64,000 nt of DNA from contig LM997412.1 of assembly GCA_000952975.1 (NCBI GenBank), forward strand, positions 1,116,001-1,180,000, written 5' to 3'. Position numbers and translations under genes: made by a program. The DNA is from Peptoniphilus sp. ING2-D1G (GTDB lineage: Bacteria; Bacillota; Clostridia; Tissierellales; Peptoniphilaceae). The notes beneath the pieces are model-generated. The model did no database searches, was not told the DNA's origin, and saw only the letters and a list, made by a program, of their open reading frames with translations. This document shows, one piece after another, positions 45,323 through 55,030 of the stretch (the stretch's first letter is position 1; each line of letters opens with the position of its first letter).

Positions 45323-46579
45323 TTATTCATATCTCAATGCATCTATCGGGTCGAGTTTTGCCGCCTTGTTTGCGGGATAGTATCCGAAGAAAACTCCCAC
45401 AGCCATGGAAAAGCCCACAGCTATTACAATTGACGAAATCGATGGAAAAGTGGGTTGTTTCATAAAAACCGAGCCTGCATATCCTATTGCGGTCCCCAAT
45501 ATTATTCCAAAGATACCTCCTATTGCACAGATGATTATGCTCTCAATTATAAATTGTGCTCTTATATCGGCATTTGTCGCACCAATTGCCTTTCTTATGC
45601 CTATTTCTCTGGTTCTTTCGGTAACTGATACAAGAAGTATGTTCATTACGCCTATTCCACCTACCAACAACGAAATTGCCGCAATAGCCCCTATGGCAAG
45701 TTTTACATTGCTCATTACGCTTTCAATTTGAGACATTTGAGATTGAAAGCTTCGTGCATTGATTTGCGCTCTTTCATTTTCCTTGTAAATTCCGTCGTTG
45801 AAAAAACTCTTTAATTGTTCTGATAATTTATCGATGGCTTCCTGTGTATTTTCCTTTGGGGATACATAGAAATCCCAATACTTATTGTTCCCATAAAACT
45901 GTGCATTCCCAACACTAAGCGGGATATATACATTTGTGGGATGTTCTTCTCCGTCTCCTCCGAAAACCCCCATGTTGAAGGGTTCATATTTATAGACTCC
46001 CACAACTCTATATACTCTAAAGGAATTACTTGCATTTATTTCAATTTCAGATCCCAAGGCTTTTTCAAGGTCATTCCCATAAACTTTTTCCACAACCTTG
46101 TCTGAAATTACGGCAACTTCTCTGCTTCTGTCAACATCTTCATAACTTAAAAATCTTCCTGCGATAATTTTCAACTTACTCAAGTCCATTTCTCCCGGAA
46201 GTGAAGATGATATTTTTATTTTTACATTGTTTCTTTGAGTGTTAATCGTTCCGGAAACAAAGGGACCTATAATAGCAATAGATTTTATTTGTGAAGAATA
46301 CAGTTCTTCTGCTTTTTTTATGTTTTCTTCGGATATCCAATCATCATTTACAATATCAGGGTAGTTGTACCCTTCCTTGGGCTCTAAATTTACATAAATA
46401 GCTGCATTGTTAATTTGAGCAAATCCGCCTGCCACTGTTTCCGATAATGATTTTCCTATGGTGACTATTCCTATTACCGAAGATATTCCTATGATTATCC
46501 CAAGCATTGTCAAAAAGCTTCTTACTTTGTTTAAAAGCAATCCCGAAAAAGCAACTTTAATATTTTCAAAAATCCCCAT
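45323..46579 (-). CDS. MacB-like ABC transporter permease
   Basis: The 418-residue protein has the MacB/FtsX topology: one N-terminal membrane helix (about 20-42), a large extracytoplasmic domain (about 43-285), and three membrane helices at the C-terminus. GIRKAIGATNADIRAQFIIES near 335 is a typical MacB coupling segment (landmark). The gene overlaps the ATPase stop by one base (TGATG). With the ATPase and the adaptor upstream it forms a three-gene MacAB-type system, likely for export of a peptide or drug or for envelope signalling. Confidence 0.92.
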   Translation of the reverse strand: MGIFENIKVAFSGLLLNKVRSFLTMLGIIIGISSVIGIVTIGKSLSETVAGGFAQINNAAIYVNLEPKEGYNYPDIVNDDWISEENIKKAEELYSSQIKSIAIIGPFVSGTINTQRNNVKIKISSSLPGEMDLSKLKIIAGRFLSYEDVDRSREVAVISDKVVEKVYGNDLEKALGSEIEINASNSFRVYRVVGVYKYEPFNMGVFGGDGEEHPTNVYIPLSVGNAQFYGNNKYWDFYVSPKENTQEAIDKLSEQLKSFFNDGIYKENERAQINARSFQSQMSQIESVMSNVKLAIGAIAAISLLVGGIGVMNILLVSVTERTREIGIRKAIGATNADIRAQFIIESIIICAIGGIFGIILGTAIGYAGSVFMKQPTFPSISSIVIAVGFSMAVGVFFGYYPANKAAKLDPIDALRYE

Positions 46580-47268
46580 CAGCTCACCTCAATTCTTCCG
46601 TCAGACATGGTGAATATTCTCTTGGTTTCCTCAGCGAGTTTTGTATTGTGAGTTATCAATACTATGGTTTTTTTCCTTTCGCTGTTAAGCTTTTGGAAAA
46701 TATCCATTACCATCCTGCTCGTCTTTGTATCCAAGGCTCCTGTAGGTTCATCGGCTAAAATGATGTCCGGGTCGTTTGCCATGGCTCTTGCAATGGCCAC
46801 CCTTTGTTTTTGACCTCCGGAGAGTTCATTGGGATTATGCGATGCTCTGTCCGCCATATCCACTATTTCAAGGAGTTCCTCCGCTCTTTGAGATCTCTCT
46901 TTTTTTGGAACTTTTCCATAAAGCATGGGAAGTTCGACATTTCCTTTGGCGGAAATTCTGGGTATCAAGTTAAAATTTTGAAATACAAATCCTATCCTCT
47001 TGTTCCTTATTTTGGAAAGCTCCGCATCTTGCGCATCACTCATATCTATTCCGTTTAAATAGTATTCTCCGCTTGTCGGTCTGTCAAGGAGCCCTATTAT
47101 ATTCATAAGAGTGGATTTTCCCGAACCGCTGGCTCCGACAATCGAAACAAATTCGCCATCATAGATATCCAAAGAAATTTTATGCAGAATTTCAAGCTCG
47201 TTGGGTTTCCCAATATAGTATTTTTTTACTATATCTCTCATTTCAATTATCTTTTTTGAATTACTCAT
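46579..47268 (-). CDS. MacB/LolD-type ABC transporter ATP-binding protein
   Basis: The 229-residue ATPase has Walker A GASGSGKST near residue 43, the signature LSGGQKQRVAIARA near 144, Walker B ILADEPTGALD near 166 and the switch histidine in LITHN. It matches the MacB/LolD branch that pairs with mechanotransmission permeases. The start overlaps the adaptor stop by 8 bp and the permease gene follows with one base of overlap. Confidence 0.95.
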   Translation of the reverse strand: MSNSKKIIEMRDIVKKYYIGKPNELEILHKISLDIYDGEFVSIVGASGSGKSTLMNIIGLLDRPTSGEYYLNGIDMSDAQDAELSKIRNKRIGFVFQNFNLIPRISAKGNVELPMLYGKVPKKERSQRAEELLEIVDMADRASHNPNELSGGQKQRVAIARAMANDPDIILADEPTGALDTKTSRMVMDIFQKLNSERKKTIVLITHNTKLAEETKRIFTMSDGRIEVS

Positions 47269-49273
47269 TTGTCTTCTCTTCTTCCAAAAAGATTACTTTT
47301 GTGCCCGTTGTAAACTTATCGGGTGAATTTAATACCCTTATTCCTTCGAGTTTATTTTCAGAGGCAACGACAGCTTCATAGTCATTATTTTCCTTTACTA
47401 TGATGGGCATTTCTTTAATTTCTGTAACTTCTTGGGAATCTTCAATATAGAGAATAAAATCTTTACCGTTTTTTTGATAAATTGCATTTAGCGGAACTGT
47501 AAATACATCCTTTTGTCTTTCAAAAATATATTTAACCCTCAATGTCATTCCGGGCTTTATTAAATTGTCCCTGTCTTCTATGCTGAGCTTTACTTCATAA
47601 AATACTTCGTTGGAATTTGAGCCCATTTGACTTTCAGGTTGTGCCGGTGTTGGATTTATCGATTCAATTGTTCCTTTAAATACTTTTGATTTTCCTATGG
47701 CATCACTTGTTATATCAGCTTTCATGCCGACTTTTAAGTTGTTCAAATCAAATTCCTTTATCTTTGACTTGACAATTATTCTGTCTACCGTATCTATTTT
47801 AGCCAAATAATTCGTCGGAACCTGGCCTTTAATCATATTTTGTTCTGTCACAGTACCCGATATGGGAGCTTTAACTACGGTTTTTTCCAAATCTTCATAT
47901 AGATTTTTTAAATCTACGTTGTTAACTCCATTGTCCGCTCCGGAATTTGCAATGGATAAATTGCTTTTAAGAGCATTGATTTCGTTCTTAGCTGCAGCCT
48001 CCGCAACAGCTAAATTTCTCAAGGCTCCTTCATAGGCACTTTTTAAATCCTCTGCGCTTTTTCTATAGGTTTCCAATTGATCCTTTCTTGTAAGATTGGA
48101 TTTTTCTTTTTGTTCATTGGCTTGATCTAAATCCTTCTTAGCCTTGTCAAGCGCCAAAGATTGCTGCTCTATCTCCATTTGTCCTGATTCCAACTGTTTT
48201 TTTGAAGCTTCTATTTCACTTTCGTATTTTGTGACATCCCCTTGAGCCGAAACTAAATCTTCTTGCACAGTTTTAAGTTGTTGCTTTAAAGAATCCAGTT
48301 CTTGCGCATATATATTTGCATTAAAATTATCTTGATTCGAATTTTTTATGCTATTTATTTGATCTGCTATTTGTTTTTTTCTACTTTCAAGATTATTTAC
48401 TAAACTGTCAGCTCCCGGAGCTGTTCTATCTATAGAATTTAGCTTTAAATCCAAATCCAATAATTGCTGTTCCAATGCACTTACATCTTGAGATGAATTC
48501 GCCCCCTCCACTTTACTTGACAGTTCATTTATTCTACTGCTTATTCTTGCTTCCTTATCCTTTAAGCTACTTACTCTCATATTCGCATTTCTTAAATTCA
48601 TACTGCTGTCTGAAATATCTCTTTGGAGATTATTATATCTTTCCAAGGATTGATTGTAATTTAATTGTGTAGAATTCAATGAATCTTGCGCCGTACTTGT
48701 AAGAGATTCTTGTTGAACCAATTGGTCATTATAGCCCATATTTAAGGATCTTCTATAATCATCGTAGGCTTTTTCTGCACTTTGCCATTGATCATAGGCG
48801 GATATTACCGCATTATTCGCCGCAATGAGTGTGGAGTTTGTTCCATCTTCCAAGTTTTTATTTGCATCATCAAGCCTGTCTTTAGCACTTTTTATCTGAG
48901 CTGATGCACTTTTATAAGTAGATGCAATCATAGCTTGTTTCAATGCGATTTGTTGTTTTATAGTAGTGTCGTCGAGTTTTGCTATGACTTGGTCCTTCTG
49001 TACTACATCTCCAACCTCAACATTTATCTCCTTGACGGGAAGTTGTTTTTCTGCATAGACCTTTGAACTGTCCTCGCTTACAGCTTCTCCTATTTCCGTT
49101 ACTACTATCTCAAAATCCTTTTTTTCTAAAAGCGTAGTATCCGCTTTCGTAATTTGCATTCCTTCTTCAGATTTAAAGAAAAAACTTTTTATAGCAAAGC
49201 CTGCAACTACAATTGCTGCTAAGATAAATATTAATTTTTTATGCCCGTTAAAAAAATTTTTTATTTTAGTCAT
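47261..49273 (-). CDS. HlyD/MacA-type adaptor protein with an extended coiled coil
   Basis: The 670-residue protein begins with an uncleaved membrane anchor (about residues 14-32). A lipoyl half-motif follows (VKEINVEVGDVVQKDQVIAKLDD, near 77-100, landmark), then an exceptionally long alpha-helical hairpin region of about 350 residues rich in Gln, Asn, Ser and Lys. The second lipoyl half is VVKAPISGTV near 478, and beta-barrel and membrane-proximal domains close the protein. Gram-negative MacA is about 370 residues. Gram-positive relatives have no outer membrane channel, so the long hairpin must span or bind the cell wall. The start follows AGGAGGTAGAA. Confidence 0.88.
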   Translation of the reverse strand: MTKIKNFFNGHKKLIFILAAIVVAGFAIKSFFFKSEEGMQITKADTTLLEKKDFEIVVTEIGEAVSEDSSKVYAEKQLPVKEINVEVGDVVQKDQVIAKLDDTTIKQQIALKQAMIASTYKSASAQIKSAKDRLDDANKNLEDGTNSTLIAANNAVISAYDQWQSAEKAYDDYRRSLNMGYNDQLVQQESLTSTAQDSLNSTQLNYNQSLERYNNLQRDISDSSMNLRNANMRVSSLKDKEARISSRINELSSKVEGANSSQDVSALEQQLLDLDLKLNSIDRTAPGADSLVNNLESRKKQIADQINSIKNSNQDNFNANIYAQELDSLKQQLKTVQEDLVSAQGDVTKYESEIEASKKQLESGQMEIEQQSLALDKAKKDLDQANEQKEKSNLTRKDQLETYRKSAEDLKSAYEGALRNLAVAEAAAKNEINALKSNLSIANSGADNGVNNVDLKNLYEDLEKTVVKAPISGTVTEQNMIKGQVPTNYLAKIDTVDRIIVKSKIKEFDLNNLKVGMKADITSDAIGKSKVFKGTIESINPTPAQPESQMGSNSNEVFYEVKLSIEDRDNLIKPGMTLRVKYIFERQKDVFTVPLNAIYQKNGKDFILYIEDSQEVTEIKEMPIIVKENNDYEAVVASENKLEGIRVLNSPDKFTTGTKVIFLEEEKTNE

Positions 49274-49365
49274 TTCTACCTCCTAGTAGAAACAATTATA
49301 CTATATAAAAATATTCTTTATGCAAATTAAATGTTAAAAAATAATTAAGTTTTCTTTAAAAGGAG

Positions 49366-50010
49366 TCAATTATTCCCACTTATATTTTTATATATGATAT
49401 ATGAATATACCATCGGGGCAAAGGCTATTATAACCACCACTATAATAGCTATGTTTTCTATGTAATTATAGAAAAACATATTTCCTAAAAACAGCAATAT
49501 TCCTCCTATTACATAGACATAGCCTCCAAATCTGTGAGTCTTTTCCCAAACATAATCATTGTCCAAAGTCCACGGAACTTTTATGCCTATGGTGTAATTT
49601 CTTTTTGTCTTTGGCAGATAATTGCCTACCAATACGAACATAATAGACAAAAATATATTTATCCAAAATCCTATCTTTACAGTTTTGCCAAGAGAATAAT
49701 AAACGCTTAAAAAAGTTGTAGCTATGGAAAGAATAGGCGCGATCATAAGCACTACATTTAATGCCATATCCCCTTGAAATTTTCTCCTTGGATCCTTATT
49801 TGTAAAAAAATACGCCACAACATATAGAATTAGCATAAATATTGGAATTCCAAAAAGCGCAAAGTATTTGTCCGCATATTTATCCGCAACATCATTGCCG
49901 TCAAAATGTATCGGCATAACATCGGGTACTTTATTCAAAAAATAAACTCCGATTACAAAATTTATTAAAAACAAAACCAATCCTATTTTAAAAACTTTAT
50001 CTCTTTTCAT
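49366..50010 (-). CDS. sdpI: SdpI family immunity-type membrane protein
   Basis: The 214-residue protein has a DUF1648 N-terminal part with PDVMPIHFDGNDVADKYADK near residue 30 (landmark), about six membrane segments, and the SdpI-type segment NYTIGIKVPWTLDNDYVWEKTHRFGG near 145 (landmark). In B. subtilis SdpI protects from the SdpC toxin and signals its presence to SdpR. No sdpC-like toxin gene is seen here, so it may defend against toxins from neighbours. It lies 3 bp after the sdpR-like gene. Confidence 0.9.
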   Translation of the reverse strand: MKRDKVFKIGLVLFLINFVIGVYFLNKVPDVMPIHFDGNDVADKYADKYFALFGIPIFMLILYVVAYFFTNKDPRRKFQGDMALNVVLMIAPILSIATTFLSVYYSLGKTVKIGFWINIFLSIMFVLVGNYLPKTKRNYTIGIKVPWTLDNDYVWEKTHRFGGYVYVIGGILLFLGNMFFYNYIENIAIIVVVIIAFAPMVYSYIIYKNISGNN

Positions 50011-50012
50011 AA

Positions 50013-50279
50013 CTAATCCCTCTCTAAAAAATTCATTATATATCCTACGACCTCTTCAAATATTGAAACATTTAAACTGTAGATGATAAAATTTTTCTCT
50101 TTATTATCTATTATTAAATTTGCTTCCTTTAGTATGGATAAGTGATAAGAAGTTGTAGCCTTACTCATGTTAAATCTGTCACTTATCTCTCCTGCACTTA
50201 ATGGACCCTCCCTAAGCATATTTAAAATCTCTCGTCTGTTTTTATCATCAAGAGCCTTAAAAGTTTTTTCTAAATTCAA
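50013..50279 (-). CDS. sdpR: SdpR-like ArsR-family autorepressor
   Basis: The 88-residue winged-helix repressor has ALDDKNRREILNMLR as its N-terminal family segment and AGEISDRFNMSKATTSYHLSIL as the recognition unit (landmark), and carries no cysteine pair for metal. The TTG at 50279 is chosen because GGGAGGTG precedes it. An earlier in-frame TTG at 50294 lies within the ribosome site. It forms an operon with sdpI. In the known system SdpI sequesters SdpR at the membrane when toxin is bound. Two matching inverted repeats flank its promoter. Confidence 0.9.
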   Translation of the reverse strand: MNLEKTFKALDDKNRREILNMLREGPLSAGEISDRFNMSKATTSYHLSILKEANLIIDNKEKNFIIYSLNVSIFEEVVGYIMNFLERD

Positions 50280-50295
50280 AGAAACACCTCCCAAA

Positions 50296-50321
50296 TCTAT
50301 TTCGAAATCTTTCTAAATAGA
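50296..50321 (-). promoter_or_regulatory. SdpR operator, copy 1 (downstream of -10)
   Basis: TCTATTT and AAATAGA form a perfect 7-bp inverted repeat with a 12-bp centre, touching the -10 box. It is 55 bp from the second copy, with nearly identical inner sequence (CGAA..T.TTTCT). Confidence 0.75.
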
Positions 50322-50349
50322 TTATATGAAAAGTTCAAATAAAAGTCAA
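50321..50349 (-). promoter_or_regulatory. Promoter of sdpRI
   Basis: TTGACT (50344-50349), a 17-bp spacer and TATAAT (50321-50326) on the minus strand sit between two matching operators. Confidence 0.85.
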
Positions 50350-50350
50350 C

Positions 50351-50376
50351 TCTATTTCGAATATTTTCTAAATAGG
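50351..50376 (-). promoter_or_regulatory. SdpR operator, copy 2 (upstream of -35)
   Basis: TCTATTT and AAATAGG repeat the same 7-12-7 pattern with one mismatch, ending one base from the -35 box. Confidence 0.72.
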
Positions 50377-50386
50377 TTCAATAAGA

Positions 50387-50412
50387 AAATCCGCTACATA
50401 AATAGCGGATTT
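50387..50412. terminator. Bidirectional terminator between nifJ and sdpRI
   Basis: AAATCCGCTA and TAGCGGATTT pair around CATAAA, 70 bp past the nifJ stop. T-rich tracts follow on both strands. Confidence 0.78.
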
Positions 50413-50481
50413 TTTTATCAAATCTTTAACATATACATTGATTCTATTCAATTTTTAATACCATAAAATTTTATAGTATAT

Positions 50482-53400
50482 TTATCCTTCTGATAATTCT
50501 GAATATTTTTTGTAACGTTCAATTGCGTCTTTTTCTGCTTGTTCAAAAAGTTCTTCTGCAACTTCAGGGAATGTTCTTGTCAATGAAGAATATCTGTTTT
50601 CTGACATTATGAAATCTCTAAAGGATTTTGTCGGTGCTTTTGAATCAAGTTGGAAAGGATTTTTGCCTTCTTTTTCCAAATTAGGATTGTATCTGTACAA
50701 ATTCCAATATCCTGATTCTACAGCAAGTTTTTGATGTCCCTGAGTGTCTGTGAGTCCTCCCTTGATGCCGTGATTAATGCAGGGACTGTAACAGATAACT
50801 ATACTTGGTCCGTCATAGGCTTCAGCTTCAACTATCGCCTTAAGAGCTTGATTTCTATTTGCACCCATCGCTATTTGAGCTACATATACATAACCATAGG
50901 TCATAGCCATACGTCCGAGATCTTTCTTTCTTGTCCTCTTTCCATTTGCTGCAAATTTCGCAACAGCAGCTGTAGGTGTCGCCTTTGAAGATTGACCTCC
51001 TGTGTTTGAATAAACTTCCGTATCAAACACCAATATATTTACATTTTCTCCCGATGCAAGCACGTGGTCTAATCCACCATATCCGATATCGTAAGCCCAT
51101 CCATCTCCACCAAATATCCAGTGAGATCTTTTTATCAAATAATCTTTGCTCTTAAGAATTTCAAGAGCTGCTTCGCCTCCATCTTCCTTTAACTCTTTTT
51201 CAAAGGCATCAGCACGTTTTCTTGTTCCTTCAGAATCATCAAATCCCTTTATCCAATCTTGTGCTGCTTCTTTTAATGATTCAGATATATCATCCTGTTC
51301 AACTAAGGATTTTACCTTACTTAAAGTCATGTCACGTAATTTTTTTACACCTTTATAAATACCCAGACCAAATTCAGCATTGTCTTCAAATAGTGAATAT
51401 GTCCAAGCCGGACCTTGTCCTTTTTGATTATAGGTGTAGGACATCTGTGCCGAACCACCCCATACTGTAGAACATCCAGCTGAGTTCGTTATCATCATTC
51501 TATCACCATAGAGTTGCGTAACTAATTTTGCATAAGGCGTTTCTCCACAGCCTGCACAAGCTCCTGAAAATTCTTGTAGCGGTACGCAGAACTGGCTTCC
51601 CTTCAGTGTAAATCTTTCCTTATCTTCAATTTCTCTTTCAGGTAAGTTTATAGCATAGTTCCATCTATCTATATACTCTTCTCTTTTATCTTTAAATTCC
51701 GTCATTTCAAGAGCTTTGGTAGGACAAATGTTTACGCAGTTTGTACAACCTGTACAGTCTTGCCCTGAGACTACAATCGCATACTTGTATCCAGGTTTTC
51801 CCTTTGCATCTAAAAGTTCTTCTTTGTTGGGGGCATTCTCAGCTTCCTCTTCATCATATAAGAAAGGTCTTATTACTGCATGAGGACATACAAAGGAACA
51901 TTGATTACATTGGATACATTTTTCGGAATCCCAGCAAGATACGTGATTTGAAACTTCACGTTTTTCGTATTTTGTAGTACCTGTGGGGAATACTCCCGAT
52001 TCCACTCCCTTAAAGGCACTTACGGGAATTGAATCTCCTTGAAGTCTGTTGATAGGTTCAATAACTTCATTGACAAAATCCGATGCTCCTTCATATACTG
52101 TCTTTAAGCTTTTAGCTTCAAGATCCTTCCATTCAGCAAGAACTTCTACCTTGATTATATTGTTAAGTCCTACCTGTATAGCTTCCTTATTTTTGTTTAC
52201 TATATCTTCTCCCTTGGAACCATAGCTATTAACTATTTCAGCATTCATATACTCTACTGCTTTTTCAATTTCAATTACATTGGCAAGCTTAAAAAATGCA
52301 GATTGCATAATCATGTTTGTTCTTCCTGCAAGACCTATTCCTTCAGCTAACTCATCAGCGTTTATAATATAAAACTCAACATTTTTTTCTGCTATTTCTT
52401 TTTTTAAGGAATCAGGAATTTCTTTTTCAAGTTCATCAACACCCCAAATAGTATTTAATAGAAAAATACCGCCGTTTTTAATGCCGTTGAGTACATCATA
52501 TTTTTGTACATAAGCCTGTTTATGCACAGCTATAAAATCCGCTTGATTTACTCCGTAAGGTTCACGTATGGGTTCATCACCAAATCTCAAGTGAGAAATA
52601 GTCGTACCTCCTGATTTCTTAGCATCATATGCAAAATAAGCTTGAACGTATTTATCAGTGTTATTTCCTATTATTTTGATAGTTGACTTGTTTGCTCCAA
52701 CGGTTCCATCGGATCCGTAACCCCAGAATTTACAAGCAACAGTACCTTCAGGAACTGTATTGAATTCGTAATCCTTTTGAGGAAGAGACTTGTTTGTAAC
52801 GTCATCATTTATACCTACAGTAAAGCCGTCAATAGGTTCTTCTCTTCTTAAGTTTTCCAATATGGCAAGTACATCATTAGGTGCAAATTCCTTTGAAGCA
52901 AGTCCAAAACGGCCTCCTACAACAAGAGGGGAATTTTCTCTTGTGTAAAAAGCATTTCTAACCTCTAAATACAGGGGTTCTCCTGCAGAACCCGGCTCTT
53001 TTGTTCTATCGAGAACCGCAACTCTTTTTACAGTTTCAGGAGCTGACTTCAGAAAATGAGAAACTGCAAAAGGACGGAACAAATGCACATCTATTAAGCC
53101 GACTTTTTCTCCATTTTTGCAAAGAGCTTCTACAACTCCACGAATAGTATCAGCCGCCGCTCCCATTACTACGAATAAATCTTCCGCCTCAGGATGTCCG
53201 TAATAATTGTATAATTTATAATTTTCGCCTTGAATTTCACCTATTTTATCCATGTAATCCTGCACTATTTCAGGAACTCTGTCATGGAAAGGATTTACCG
53301 CTTCTCTCATTTGAAAAGTTATATCTTCATTAGTGGTTACATTTATCATTGTAGGGTTATTCGGAGTTTTCGCTCTTGCTCTGAATTTTTCAACAGCTTC

Positions 53401-54003
53401 GTAATCAAGCAACTCATCAAGTTCTTCATATTCAAGGGCTTTAATTTTTTGAATTTCATGTGATGTCCTGAATCCATCAAAGAAATGAAGCACCGGAAGA
53501 CTCGACTTAATAGCTGCGAGGTGTGCAACTGCAGCTAAATCCATAGTTTGTTGAACATTCGAAGATGCAAGCATGGTAAATCCTGTTTGTCTTGCAGCCA
53601 TTACGTCTTGGTGATCCCCGAAAATACTAAGGTTGTTTGCGGCAAGTGATCTTGCAGCAACATGAAATACAGCAGGTAGCAGCTCTCCTGCAATTTTATA
53701 CATGTTGGGAATCATTAAAAGCAGACCTTGTGATGCTGTATAAGTGGTTGCCAAAGCTCCTCCGTGTAAAGCACCGTGAATTGCACCTGCCGCTCCACCT
53801 TCAGATTGCATTTCTGTAACTTCAACCCTTTGTCCAAATAAATTCTTTTTTCCGTTAGCTGACCATTCATCTATTAATTCAGCCATGGGAGAAGATGGTG
53901 TAATCGGATAAATTGCCGCAATATCACTAAAGGCATAAGATACATATGCGGCGGCCGTATTCCCATCTACGGTCATTCTGCGTCTATCTTTATTAAACTT
54001 CAT
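50482..54003 (-). CDS. nifJ: Pyruvate:ferredoxin (flavodoxin) oxidoreductase
   Basis: PFOR oxidises pyruvate to acetyl-CoA and CO2 while reducing ferredoxin, the central energy step of anaerobes. The 1173-residue single-chain enzyme contains all domains. The pyruvate-binding YPITPSSPMAE is near residue 30. A dicluster ferredoxin domain has two CxxCxxCxxxCP motifs (CIQCNQCSFVCP and CTGCTNCVNICP) near 690-750. The proximal cluster cysteines of SGACAGCGETPY lie near 820, and the TPP site with GGDGWAYDIGYGGLDH near 970 (landmark). The ATG at 54003 is preferred for spacing. It is the last gene of the dctPQM-ldh operon, 42 bp after ldh, so oxidation of an imported hydroxyacid can flow straight into acetyl-CoA. 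Confidence 0.95.
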   Translation of the reverse strand: MKFNKDRRRMTVDGNTAAAYVSYAFSDIAAIYPITPSSPMAELIDEWSANGKKNLFGQRVEVTEMQSEGGAAGAIHGALHGGALATTYTASQGLLLMIPNMYKIAGELLPAVFHVAARSLAANNLSIFGDHQDVMAARQTGFTMLASSNVQQTMDLAAVAHLAAIKSSLPVLHFFDGFRTSHEIQKIKALEYEELDELLDYEAVEKFRARAKTPNNPTMINVTTNEDITFQMREAVNPFHDRVPEIVQDYMDKIGEIQGENYKLYNYYGHPEAEDLFVVMGAAADTIRGVVEALCKNGEKVGLIDVHLFRPFAVSHFLKSAPETVKRVAVLDRTKEPGSAGEPLYLEVRNAFYTRENSPLVVGGRFGLASKEFAPNDVLAILENLRREEPIDGFTVGINDDVTNKSLPQKDYEFNTVPEGTVACKFWGYGSDGTVGANKSTIKIIGNNTDKYVQAYFAYDAKKSGGTTISHLRFGDEPIREPYGVNQADFIAVHKQAYVQKYDVLNGIKNGGIFLLNTIWGVDELEKEIPDSLKKEIAEKNVEFYIINADELAEGIGLAGRTNMIMQSAFFKLANVIEIEKAVEYMNAEIVNSYGSKGEDIVNKNKEAIQVGLNNIIKVEVLAEWKDLEAKSLKTVYEGASDFVNEVIEPINRLQGDSIPVSAFKGVESGVFPTGTTKYEKREVSNHVSCWDSEKCIQCNQCSFVCPHAVIRPFLYDEEEAENAPNKEELLDAKGKPGYKYAIVVSGQDCTGCTNCVNICPTKALEMTEFKDKREEYIDRWNYAINLPEREIEDKERFTLKGSQFCVPLQEFSGACAGCGETPYAKLVTQLYGDRMMITNSAGCSTVWGGSAQMSYTYNQKGQGPAWTYSLFEDNAEFGLGIYKGVKKLRDMTLSKVKSLVEQDDISESLKEAAQDWIKGFDDSEGTRKRADAFEKELKEDGGEAALEILKSKDYLIKRSHWIFGGDGWAYDIGYGGLDHVLASGENVNILVFDTEVYSNTGGQSSKATPTAAVAKFAANGKRTRKKDLGRMAMTYGYVYVAQIAMGANRNQALKAIVEAEAYDGPSIVICYSPCINHGIKGGLTDTQGHQKLAVESGYWNLYRYNPNLEKEGKNPFQLDSKAPTKSFRDFIMSENRYSSLTRTFPEVAEELFEQAEKDAIERYKKYSELSEG

Positions 54004-54057
54004 TTTATAAAACATCCCCTTATTTTATTAATATTCATAATTATCGTTTAATCTTAT

Positions 54058-55008
54058 TTACTTATTTAGTTCTTCAAACATTATATCCGTATATTCTTTC
54101 ATCGCTTCACAAGATGCTTTAAAGAATTGAATTTCTTCATCATTGAGTTTAGGAACCCATTTTTCCAAAACTCCTTCTCTTCCAATTACAGTGGGCAAAC
54201 TTAAACAAATATTTGAATAACCGTAGGCGTCCTCAATTAAAGAAGAAAGAGGATAAACTAATTTTTTATCATTTAAAATGCAATCAACTATAGTTGCGAT
54301 GGATAACCCTATAGCTAAATCTGTACCTCCTTTGCACGCTACAATCTCAAAGGCAACTTTTCTGATTTTGTCTTCAAGTTCCTTTCTTTCAGAATCGGTA
54401 AATTTTTCTCCTTTCATTTCTAAAAAGTCATCGAAGGCAATCCCTGCAAATCTTAACAAAGACCAAGCTGCAAATTGTGTATCACCATGCTCTCCTAACA
54501 TATATCCCTCTATATTATTTGGACTTATATTAAATGTTTGACCTAAATAATATTTCAATCTGGAAGTATCGAGAAGAGTACCTGAGCCTATTACTCTTTC
54601 TTTGGGAAAACCTGTGAGTTCAATTGTCAATCTTGTTAAAATATCAACCGGGTTTGTCACAATTAGAAAAATAGCATCCGGGCTGTTCTTTGCTAAATCC
54701 GGAACCATGGATTTGTAAATAGCTACATTTTTCTTTAGTGGTGTCAATCTGGTGATATTAGCTTCTTGCGGTGCTCCAGCACTGATTATAATGATATCTG
54801 AATTAGCAGTTTCTTCAACATCTCCATATCTGATATTCATAGTGTCGGTAAAAGCTGCACAATGTCTTAAATCTTCAGCTTCACCTCTGGCTTTTTTCTC
54901 ATTTATATCCATCAATACAAGTTCTGTAGGAATACTCCTGCTCACTAAAGCATATGATATGGCTGTTCCTACTTTGCCGCCTGCTCCCACTACAGTAATT
55001 TTCTTCAT
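54058..55008 (-). CDS. L-lactate/2-hydroxyacid dehydrogenase (LDH/MDH superfamily)
   Basis: The 316-residue NAD enzyme has VVGAGGKVGTAISYA at the N-terminus and Asp34 (VLMD) for NAD. The substrate loop is SAGAPQEANITRL, and the catalytic pair is Asp147/Arg150 with His174 in GEHGDT. Counting back from Arg87 (LDH Arg109), Gln81 sits at LDH position 102, which favours lactate-type 2-oxoacids over oxaloacetate. The neighbouring residue usually Glu is Ile85, which could open the site to larger 2-hydroxyacids. Context is a TRAP transporter upstream and PFOR downstream, so it probably works in the oxidising direction on an imported hydroxyacid. Confidence 0.85.
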   Translation of the reverse strand: MKKITVVGAGGKVGTAISYALVSRSIPTELVLMDINEKKARGEAEDLRHCAAFTDTMNIRYGDVEETANSDIIIISAGAPQEANITRLTPLKKNVAIYKSMVPDLAKNSPDAIFLIVTNPVDILTRLTIELTGFPKERVIGSGTLLDTSRLKYYLGQTFNISPNNIEGYMLGEHGDTQFAAWSLLRFAGIAFDDFLEMKGEKFTDSERKELEDKIRKVAFEIVACKGGTDLAIGLSIATIVDCILNDKKLVYPLSSLIEDAYGYSNICLSLPTVIGREGVLEKWVPKLNDEEIQFFKASCEAMKEYTDIMFEELNK

Positions 55009-55030
55009 AATTTATTTCTCCCCTCCTATA

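Noticed and set aside
54058..55008. Malate dehydrogenase as the identity of the LDH/MDH gene
   Set aside because: The substrate-specificity position holds Gln, while malate dehydrogenases carry Arg there.
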